The position numbers and the translations under genes were made by a program. Below the pieces are notes generated by a model. It saw nothing but the letters and a program-made list of their open reading frames with translations. It was not told where the DNA came from and made no database searches. A DNA stretch of 49,227 bases from positions 1 to 49,227 of the forward strand of contig CAKTMQ010000002.1 of assembly GCA_934573945.1 (NCBI GenBank), given 5' to 3'. The stretch comes from an uncultured Oscillospiraceae bacterium. Its GTDB lineage: Bacteria > Bacillota > Clostridia > Oscillospirales > Oscillospiraceae. Below are positions 43,038-49,227 of this stretch, in pieces. Numbering within the stretch: position 1 is the stretch's first letter; each line of letters opens with the position of its first letter.

Positions 43038-44159
43038 ATGGATCGGATCAAGAAGAATTTCGGTTTTGGCTATATGCGGCTGCCCATGAAGGACGGCGAG
43101 GTAGACACCGCGAAGACCTGCCGCATGGTGGACGCTTTTCTGGAGGCGGGCTTCAACTACTTCGACACGGCACACGGCTATCTCGACGGCAAAAGTGAGC
43201 TGGCTCTGAAGTCCTGTCTTACCAGCCGCTACCCCCGCGACCGCTACGTGCTGACAAACAAGCTGACGGACGCCTATTTCAAGGAGGAGGCGGACATCCG
43301 CCCGTTTTTTGAGAGCCAATTGGCTGCCTGCGGTGTGGATTATTTCGACTTCTATCTGATGCACTCTCAAAACCGAAAGACATTCCCCCACTTCAAGCGC
43401 TGCCGCGCCTATGAGACGGCATTCGCCCTGAAAGAGGAGGGCAGGGTGCGGCATGTCGGCATCTCCTTCCACGACAAAGCCGAGATGTTGGAGCAGATTC
43501 TGACAGAATACCCCCAGATCGAGGTCGTACAGATCCAGTTCAACTACGTGGACTACGACGACCCTGTAGTACAGAGCCGAAAGTGCTACGAGGTCTGTCG
43601 AAAATTCGGTAAGCCCGTGCTGGTCATGGAGCCGGTGAAGGGCGGCAATCTGGTAAACAACCTGCCGGAGGAGGCCAAGACCGTATTTGAGGCGCTTCAT
43701 GGCGGCACACCGGCCAGCTATGCCATCCGGTTTGCGGCCAGCTTTCCCGGCATCATGATGGTACTCTCCGGCATGAGCACGCTGGAACAGATGCAGGACA
43801 ACATCCGGTTTATGCAAAACTTCCAGCCCCTTGATCAGCAGGAGCTGGCCGCCGTCAGGCAGGTACAGGAGATCTTCCGCAGCAAGAACCTGATTCCCTG
43901 CACCGGCTGCCGTTACTGCGTGGCAGGCTGTCCCCAGCACATCCAGATTCCTGAGCTGTTTGCCGCCATGAACACCAAGCAGATCCACCACGACTGGAAC
44001 GCGGACTTCTACTACCGCACCGTATACACTGCCGAGGGCACCCGCGCCTCCGACTGCGTGAAATGCGGTCGCTGTGAAAACACCTGTCCCCAGCACCTGC
44101 CCATCCGGCAGTTGCTGATGGATGTGGCCGAGACGTTCGAAAAGCCATCCGAAGCGTGA
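43038..44159 (+). CDS. Aldo/keto reductase with C-terminal 4Fe-4S ferredoxin-like domain
   Basis: 373 residues. The N-terminal TIM-barrel reductase has FGFGYMRLP, the catalytic Asp and Tyr in YFDTAHGYLDG, Lys in VLTNKL and His in YLMHSQ. The C-terminal domain has two cluster motifs, CTGCRYCVAGC and CVKCGRCENTC. This fused type is common in anaerobes; its substrate and electron partner are unknown. The ATG at 43038 follows AAAGGGAG; an upstream in-frame start (42987) is not supported. A strong terminator follows. Codon use is GC-rich like the left flank. Confidence 0.93.
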   Translation: MDRIKKNFGFGYMRLPMKDGEVDTAKTCRMVDAFLEAGFNYFDTAHGYLDGKSELALKSCLTSRYPRDRYVLTNKLTDAYFKEEADIRPFFESQLAACGVDYFDFYLMHSQNRKTFPHFKRCRAYETAFALKEEGRVRHVGISFHDKAEMLEQILTEYPQIEVVQIQFNYVDYDDPVVQSRKCYEVCRKFGKPVLVMEPVKGGNLVNNLPEEAKTVFEALHGGTPASYAIRFAASFPGIMMVLSGMSTLEQMQDNIRFMQNFQPLDQQELAAVRQVQEIFRSKNLIPCTGCRYCVAGCPQHIQIPELFAAMNTKQIHHDWNADFYYRTVYTAEGTRASDCVKCGRCENTCPQHLPIRQLLMDVAETFEKPSEA

Positions 44160-44160
44160 T

Positions 44161-44196
44161 AAAACCCGCCGCAACCTGAAGTTGCGGCGGGTTTTT
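44161..44196 (+). terminator. Intrinsic terminator of the reductase gene
   Basis: A 15-position stem (AAAACCCGCCGCAAC with GTTGCGGCGGGTTTT) with a 5-base loop, directly after the stop codon. Confidence 0.93.
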
Positions 44197-44268
44197 GACA
44201 GTGTAAGTTAAAGTTGATAGACTTTTGACTGTTTTTCTGGTATGCTTTCAGTGAAAGCAGGTGATACG

Positions 44269-45033
44269 ATGCACAAGACCTTTCCCTTCGTTCCATGGCA
44301 GACGGCGTATTTCCTCCGTTGGCTGCGGGATATGTCCCGTCAAGGCTGGGCGCTGACAGACATCCGCGGGGGGGGCGTACCGTCTTTCGTCCTGCTATCC
44401 ACAGTGTGGAAATACACTCTGTTTCCTGTCGGCAGTTCAACGGAAGAGGACGCGGAGCTGTTGCGGCGGTTGGAGGACGGAAACCTCGCCGTTCCGCCTG
44501 CCCTCGACCGCCCTATGCCCGGCAAACTGACACTGCCGGAGGAGCCGCATCTGTCCGCATTGGTGGGGCAGATCGGCCCGTATCAGTATGTACAGCCGGT
44601 CAATCAGCTGCGGCGGGACAACGGCTGGGAGCTTGTATACGACTGGGGCAGCTTTTCCGTTATGCGCCGCCTGCGGCCTGACGCCGTACCGCCGCCGTCA
44701 CTGGAAGCTGTCATCTCCGTTGCGAAAGACGCCTCGAAGCAGCTGCACCGCAGCAACATCTGGCAGCTGGCACTGCTGATCGCGCCGGCCATGGCGCTGC
44801 TCCGGCACAACAGCCACAGTCCCGGACAGATCGTTCTGCTCGCCGGCATTCTGTTGTCTCTTCTCTTCTACGTCGTTCTTATGCGGCTGTTCCGCCGTAA
44901 GCGCGACGAATCGCTCTCCTATGAAGAATGTCTCGCCACCACATCTGCCCTGGCACTGGTGGAAACTATTTTGCTGGGCAGCTTTACAGCCGGCATCCTG
45001 ATCTATCATACCCTCAAAATTTTACTGCACTGA
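44269..45033 (+). CDS. Membrane protein of unknown function (DUF2812-like N-terminus)
   Basis: 254 residues from the chosen start. The N-terminal part (about 5-45, FLRWLRDMSRQGWALTDI) resembles the DUF2812 pattern of short soluble domains before membrane helices. Three hydrophobic segments follow in the second half (about 165-250), with basic and acidic linkers. The ATG at 44269 is preferred to 44242, because 44242 lies inside a possible extended -10 box (TGGTATGCT, about 44238-44246). No PadR regulator, its frequent partner, is next to it here. The role is unknown. Confidence 0.7.
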   Translation: MHKTFPFVPWQTAYFLRWLRDMSRQGWALTDIRGGGVPSFVLLSTVWKYTLFPVGSSTEEDAELLRRLEDGNLAVPPALDRPMPGKLTLPEEPHLSALVGQIGPYQYVQPVNQLRRDNGWELVYDWGSFSVMRRLRPDAVPPPSLEAVISVAKDASKQLHRSNIWQLALLIAPAMALLRHNSHSPGQIVLLAGILLSLLFYVVLMRLFRRKRDESLSYEECLATTSALALVETILLGSFTAGILIYHTLKILLH

Positions 45034-45034
45034 C

Positions 45035-45082
45035 ACACACGCAAAGAACGCCATCCTTTCGGATGGCGTTCTTTGCGTGTGT
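45035..45082. terminator. Long hairpin between convergent genes
   Basis: A perfect 22-bp stem (45035-45056 with 45061-45082) with a TTTC loop. It lies between the unknown membrane protein and the nucleoside permease gene, which converge here. A run of seven T follows a few bases later on the plus strand. Confidence 0.8.
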
Positions 45083-45093
45083 CAATCGTTTTT

Positions 45094-46125
45094 TTACCGC
45101 TGTCCCTTATCGTACGGGATACCCTCTGCCTTGGGTGCCCGGGACTTCTTGGATGTGAAGGCCAGCACGACCAGCGTGATAATGTAGGGCAGCATACGGT
45201 ACAGGTGGGAGCTGATGCCGATCTCGGCCAACCAGTACACACCGTCGCCGTTGATGTCCAGGCTGGAGTACGCCGCGGCAATACACTTGAACAGGCCAAA
45301 CAGCAGTGACGCTCCGGCGATGTTCAAAGGCTTCCAGTTGCCGAAGATCATCACGGCCAGCGCCAGGAAGCCGAAGCCCGCCACGTCGCCGTTGGAGCTG
45401 CAGTTGGCGGTAGTCAGCGCATAGACGAAGCCGCCCATACCCGCCAGCGCACCGGAAATGGTGGTACCTGCGTAGCGCATCTTATAGACGTTGATACCCA
45501 GCGAATCCGCTGCCTGAGGATTCTCGCCGCAGGCGCGCAGACGCAGGCCAAAGCGGGTCTTATACAGCAGGATCGACAGGATGACAAAGATGATCAGGCA
45601 CACGTAGGTAGCCAGATACACCTTGTGCAAAAATGTGTTGCCCAGGAAACCCAGATCGGCGGTCTTATCAAAGCCCAGAGTGGTCTTTTTGATCATGAAC
45701 CAGCTGGCAGAGTCGCCCGTGGCCATCTGCAGGGTATTCTGGTTGGCGATGATACGGATGAGAAACAGCACCAGTGCGGGCGCCATCAGGTTCAGCGCCG
45801 TACCGCCGATGGTCTGGTCGGCACGGAGGTTGATGGAGGCAAAGCTCAGCAGCAGGGAGAAGATGGCACCCAGCAGCGCCGCCACCAGCATGGCCAGCAG
45901 TTCAAATCCCTGTAAGGCCACCCAGTTTCCGGCAGCCTTGGCCGCGTCAAAGACGTGCGCCTCCTGCATCAGGCGGACAAACAGCACGCCCACAAAGGCG
46001 CCGAAGATCATGATACCTTCCAATGCCAGGTTGATGATACCACTGCGCTCGGCGAACACACCGGCCAGCGCCACGATCATCAGAGGAATGGCGTAGATCA
46101 ATGTCTGTTGGATCAGGAATGTCAT
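45094..46125 (-). CDS. nupQ: Nucleoside ABC transporter permease (NupQ/YufQ-like)
   Basis: 343 residues with eight to ten hydrophobic segments. AERSGIINLALEGIMIFGAF and RACGENPQAADSLGINV are typical of the BMP-linked permease family (branched-chain/ribose superfamily). With the partner permease and ATPase it imports nucleosides. Its ATG overlaps the stop of the preceding permease gene (ATGA). Symbol given by homology to Bacillus nupNOPQ; substrate not proven. Confidence 0.88.
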   Translation of the reverse strand: MTFLIQQTLIYAIPLMIVALAGVFAERSGIINLALEGIMIFGAFVGVLFVRLMQEAHVFDAAKAAGNWVALQGFELLAMLVAALLGAIFSLLLSFASINLRADQTIGGTALNLMAPALVLFLIRIIANQNTLQMATGDSASWFMIKKTTLGFDKTADLGFLGNTFLHKVYLATYVCLIIFVILSILLYKTRFGLRLRACGENPQAADSLGINVYKMRYAGTTISGALAGMGGFVYALTTANCSSNGDVAGFGFLALAVMIFGNWKPLNIAGASLLFGLFKCIAAAYSSLDINGDGVYWLAEIGISSHLYRMLPYIITLVVLAFTSKKSRAPKAEGIPYDKGQR

Positions 46126-47411
46126 ACGTTCGTCCCTCCTTCCTCAGCATTTTCCGCCGTGTCCGGCGGCGTTTCCTCCGGGGCATCCAGCGGCTGCGCC
46201 GCAGCCTCCGCCGGCACCGGTGCGGTGGTAACCGTGTCCGCCGCAGCGGCCTTGCGCTTCCTGCGGCCGGTCAGCATCATGCGGATCACCAGAGAGAAAG
46301 CGGACAGATAGACGATGACCGAGATGATCACATCGGTGATGTACTCGTTGTAAGCGGTCAGGTTGGTCAGCTGCATACCCACAATATCCAGCATGGCCAT
46401 GAAGATACCGGTAAAGATCACCGCGATGGGGTTATTCACCGCCAGCAGCGCCACCGGGATACCGTTGAAGCCCACGCCGGGCAGGGACTGATAGGTCGTC
46501 CAGTAGAACTCCGTGTTGCCGCTGAGCCAGTACAGAGCAGCACCGGCGCCCGCCAGCGCACCGGCGATGGCCATGGACAGCACGATATTGCGCTTGTCGG
46601 GGATACCGGCATAGCGGGCGGCGTGACGGTTGGAGCCGCAGGCCTTCAGCTGGTAGCCGAAGGTGGTCTTTTCCATGATGATATAGACCACGATGGCCAG
46701 CAGAATCGCCACCAGAATGCCGCCGTTGACCTGCGAGTTGGGGAAGAGCTTATCCAGCCCCATCTTGGCCGTGGCCACGCCGTTATAGGAGGTCTTATAG
46801 ATATAGCCGGACTTGGTATTTTCCACTATATTCTTGAAGTTGCTGATGTCAAAGAGCCACGTCACCAGATTGGCGGCGATCCAGTTGGTCATGATACAGG
46901 CCAGCACTTCGTTGATGTTCAGCAGCGCCTTCAGAAGGCCGGGGATAGCTCCCCACAGGGCACCTGCCAGCATACCGCCTAAAAAGGCCAGCAGCCAGAT
47001 CACACCGGCAGGAACGGCCGTAGAGGGGATACCCAGCGCGATGCACAGGGAGACCAGCGTACCCATCAGGTACTGGCCGGGTGCACCGATGTTGAAAAGT
47101 CCCGTCCGGAAAGCTACCGCCACCGAGAGGCCGGTCATGATCAGCGGCGTGGCACGGAAGAGCATATTGCCCAGATTCTGAGGATTAAAGCCCCAGGTCA
47201 GTGCGCCGGAGGCGTCGCGTCCGGTGCTGAGAATGCCAGCGAAGATCAGGCGGATACCGTCCCAGATGCCGCCGGAGATCTTGCTGTTGCAAAGGCCCAC
47301 GATGACCACCACGACACCGCCCACCAGCAGACCTACCAGAATGGAGATCAGGGACGCCGCCAGCTTCTTGGTGCCGTCCTTGGCATACAGCGCAGTCAAT
47401 TTCTCTTTCAT
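46122..47411 (-). CDS. nupP: Nucleoside ABC transporter permease (NupP/YufP-like)
   Basis: 429 residues with about ten hydrophobic segments. FNIGAPGQYLMG and KACGSNRHAARYAGIP are family signatures. The C-terminal tail (about 385-429) is long, acidic and Ala/Pro-rich, and looks disordered. The ATG overlaps the stop of the ATPase gene (ATGA). It forms the membrane channel with the other permease. Confidence 0.9.
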   Translation of the reverse strand: MKEKLTALYAKDGTKKLAASLISILVGLLVGGVVVVIVGLCNSKISGGIWDGIRLIFAGILSTGRDASGALTWGFNPQNLGNMLFRATPLIMTGLSVAVAFRTGLFNIGAPGQYLMGTLVSLCIALGIPSTAVPAGVIWLLAFLGGMLAGALWGAIPGLLKALLNINEVLACIMTNWIAANLVTWLFDISNFKNIVENTKSGYIYKTSYNGVATAKMGLDKLFPNSQVNGGILVAILLAIVVYIIMEKTTFGYQLKACGSNRHAARYAGIPDKRNIVLSMAIAGALAGAGAALYWLSGNTEFYWTTYQSLPGVGFNGIPVALLAVNNPIAVIFTGIFMAMLDIVGMQLTNLTAYNEYITDVIISVIVYLSAFSLVIRMMLTGRRKRKAAAADTVTTAPVPAEAAAQPLDAPEETPPDTAENAEEGGTNV

Positions 47412-48952
47412 ACCGGTTCACCCGCTTTCTCTGCCCGCTTGGCGCCGGCCATATACAGACCCAGCTCCTGTACGGTGATCTTCTTGGGATCAAACTCACC
47501 CACAAGCTCGCCCTCGTAGATGACGAGGATCCGGTCGGACAGGCTCATGACCTCGTCCAGTTCCAGGGACACCAGCAGCACCGCCTTGCCCCGGTCGCGC
47601 TCGGCCACCAGCTGGCCGTGGATATACTCGATGGCGCCTACGTCCAGGCCGCGGGTGGGCTGGACCGCCACGATCAGATCCTTATCCCGGTCGATCTCAC
47701 GGGCAATGATAGCCTTTTGCTGGTTGCCGCCGGACATACTCCGGGCGATGGTGACCGGCCCCTGACCGCTGCGCACATCATACTGCTCGATCAGATGCTG
47801 GGCATAGCTGCGCACCGCGTCACGGCGGATGAAGCCGTGGTTCTGGAACTGGGGCTCCCGGAACCGCTGCAACACCATATTGTCCTCCAGCTTGAAGTCC
47901 AGGATCAGGCCGTGCTTATGGCGATCCTCGGGGATGTGGCTCATATGTCCGCCCCGGCGGTGAATGGATGCGCGGGAAATATCCTCACCGCACAGAGTGA
48001 TGCGGCCGGTGGACTTATCCAGTCCGGTCAGGCCGTGGATCAGCTCCGTCTGGCCGTTGCCGTCGATACCGGCGATGCAGACGATCTCTCCGGCGCGGAC
48101 GTTGAAGGTGACGTGATTCACCGCATTGCGCTTATGGGTATGGGAGGCCACGCACAGATCTTCCACCCGCAGCACCTCGCCGCCGGGCTTGGCGGGATCC
48201 TTCACCACCTCCAGCTGTACGGGGCGACCCACCATCATGTTGCTCAGCTCCTGCTTGTTGGTGTCGCAGGTGTTGACCGTACCGATATAGCGACCCTTGC
48301 GCAGCACCGTGACCCGGTCGGAGACCTCCATGATCTCATTGAGCTTATGGGAAATAAACAGGATGGACTTGCCCTCCGCCGCCAGATTCTTCATGATCTG
48401 CATCAGCTCTTCGATCTCCTGGGGCGTCAGCACAGCGGTGGGTTCGTCGAAAATCAGGATCTCGTTGTCCCGGTAGAGCATTTTCAGGATCTCCACGCGC
48501 TGCTGCATACCGACGGTGATGTCCTCCACCTTGGCGTCCACATCCACCTTCAGGCCATAGCGCTCGGACAGTGCTTCCACCTTGGCGCGCGCCTCCTTCT
48601 TCTGAAGGAAGCCCAGCTTCGTCGTCTCGGCACCCAGAATGATGTTATCCAGCACCGTAAAGACCTCCACCAGCTTGAAGTGCTGGTGCACCATGCCGAT
48701 ACCCAGTGCCGTTGCCACGTTGGGATCCGTGATCTCCACCCGTTCTCCGTTCTTGCGGATCTCGCCCGCCTCCGGCTGGTACAGGCCGAAAAGAACACTC
48801 ATCAGCGTGGATTTGCCCGCGCCGTTTTCGCCCAACAATGCATGGATCTCGCCCTTTTTCAGCTGGAGCGTGATGTCGTCGTTGGCCTTGATGCCGGGGA
48901 ACTCCTTGGTGATGTGAAGCATTTCGATCACATACTGGGGAGTATTGTCCAT
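47408..48952 (-). CDS. nupO: Nucleoside ABC transporter ATP-binding protein (NupO/YufO-like)
   Basis: 514 residues with two ATPase domains. The first has LLGENGAGKST, the signature-like DITVGMQQRVEILK and IFDEPTAVL. The second has a degenerate P-loop (IAGIDGNGQTEL) and SGGNQQKAIIAREI. The duplicated architecture is that of sugar/nucleoside importers linked to BMP lipoproteins. The ATG at 48950-48952 follows AGCAGGTGG; the in-frame start at 48997 is less likely. Confidence 0.93.
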   Translation of the reverse strand: MDNTPQYVIEMLHITKEFPGIKANDDITLQLKKGEIHALLGENGAGKSTLMSVLFGLYQPEAGEIRKNGERVEITDPNVATALGIGMVHQHFKLVEVFTVLDNIILGAETTKLGFLQKKEARAKVEALSERYGLKVDVDAKVEDITVGMQQRVEILKMLYRDNEILIFDEPTAVLTPQEIEELMQIMKNLAAEGKSILFISHKLNEIMEVSDRVTVLRKGRYIGTVNTCDTNKQELSNMMVGRPVQLEVVKDPAKPGGEVLRVEDLCVASHTHKRNAVNHVTFNVRAGEIVCIAGIDGNGQTELIHGLTGLDKSTGRITLCGEDISRASIHRRGGHMSHIPEDRHKHGLILDFKLEDNMVLQRFREPQFQNHGFIRRDAVRSYAQHLIEQYDVRSGQGPVTIARSMSGGNQQKAIIAREIDRDKDLIVAVQPTRGLDVGAIEYIHGQLVAERDRGKAVLLVSLELDEVMSLSDRILVIYEGELVGEFDPKKITVQELGLYMAGAKRAEKAGEPV

Positions 48953-49092
48953 GCCGCCACCTGCTTTCTCTAGATTTCTCTTGCACACCATATGCAAACT
49001 ATTTTTATTATACCGAATGCCCTCGTGGATTGCAAGGCTTACACGGCTATTTCTACGAAAAAACGGCTACCGCAGCGGCGCTTTCTGTGCAA

Positions 49093-49125
49093 AAAGAGAG
49101 CGAGGGCTTTGCCCTCGCTCTCTTT
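49093..49125 (-). terminator. Hairpin between the lipoprotein gene and the ATPase gene
   Basis: A 15-bp perfect stem (49093-49107 with 49111-49125) with a TTT loop. On the minus strand it is followed by a T-tract. In such operons it lets the lipoprotein be made in excess of the membrane parts. Confidence 0.88.
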
Positions 49126-49146
49126 CGCTTTAAGTATACAGTTGAC

Positions 49147-49227
49147 TTACTCGACCACGTTCAGGGTCAGGCTGTCCGTGCTGGCCAGCTTGGTGTAGTC
49201 GTTATCAACGACCAGAGAACCATCGGC
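49147..49227 (-). CDS. nupN: BMP-family lipoprotein, C-terminal end (runs off right edge)
   Basis: Only the last 26 codons are present, reading ADGSLVVDNDYTKLAS and ending LNVVE. This matches the end of BMP/PnrA-type nucleoside-binding lipoproteins, and position before nupO supports it. The start lies outside the window. Confidence 0.75.
   Translation of the reverse strand, partial: ADGSLVVDNDYTKLASTDSLTLNVVE

Noticed and set aside
47618..48973. 451-residue frame antisense to the nucleoside ATPase gene
   Set aside because: Shadow. The opposite strand encodes both ATPase domains with all motifs.
1..49227. CRISPR array, rRNA operon, prophage genes
   Set aside because: No regular direct repeats with spacers, no rRNA-like stretch, and no phage structural or lysis genes were seen.

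Overview
The window is chromosomal DNA from a GC-rich, Gram-positive-type anaerobe. The best fit is a gut member of the Clostridia (Oscillospiraceae-like). Supporting signs are the SepF/DivIVA division cluster, a RicT homologue next to holB, pyruvate phosphate dikinase, a BMP-type nucleoside ABC transporter, an aldo/keto reductase with a ferredoxin-like tail, sortase-like protein tails and a Clostridia-style Tad pilus locus. No species can be named from the sequence alone.

Left flank (1-19.3 kb), housekeeping. From the left edge come the start of ppdK (minus), then holB, ricT and a HAD phosphatase on the plus strand, a membrane-anchored LysM/G5/M23 peptidoglycan hydrolase and a 60-residue sortase-tail-like miniprotein. 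On the minus strand follow a second HAD hydrolase, divIVA, sepF, a YggS-family PLP protein, a HlyD-like membrane protein, hfq, miaA, mutL, mutS and miaB. Divergently, lspA and an RluD-type pseudouridine synthase run to the right, ending at a tRNA-Val(GAC) with its own promoter and terminator.

Centre (19.5-41.4 kb), a block of about 22 kb, all on the minus strand and lower in GC than its flanks. Transcribed leftward, it begins with a PP2C phosphatase, then tadZ, tadA, tadB, tadC, an Flp-like pilin, a TadE pseudopilin, a large TadG-like protein, a second TadE/F protein, a prepilin peptidase, a WG-repeat protein, an FHA-domain protein, a 55-residue membrane protein missed by ordinary length cut-offs, a transmembrane Ser/Thr kinase with a WD40-like ectodomain, a 1168-residue surface protein, a second PP2C phosphatase and a second Ser/Thr kinase whose leucine-rich ectodomain is split off by a frameshift. 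Most junctions are overlaps or gaps of a few bases. The block therefore looks like a Tad pilus machine fused to a complete phospho-threonine circuit (two writers, two erasers, one reader) with several envelope-sensing ectodomains.

Switch (41.4-42.75 kb). Immediately upstream of the first gene of that block is a tyrosine recombinase gene between two 29-bp sites in inverted orientation. Each site has 11-bp inverted arms around a 7-bp core, and the core is reversed between the two sites, as expected for DNA inversion. A strong promoter inside the segment (TTGACA, 18 bp, TGn-TACTAT) points rightward, away from the pilus block. After inversion it would point straight into it. I propose a self-encoded phase switch for the Tad/phosphosignalling operon, shown here in the orientation in which this promoter does not feed the operon. 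This is the most interesting feature of the window.

Right flank (43-49.2 kb): an aldo/keto reductase with two 4Fe-4S motifs, a membrane protein of unknown function, and a nucleoside ABC importer (two permeases, the duplicated ATPase and the 3' end of its lipoprotein).
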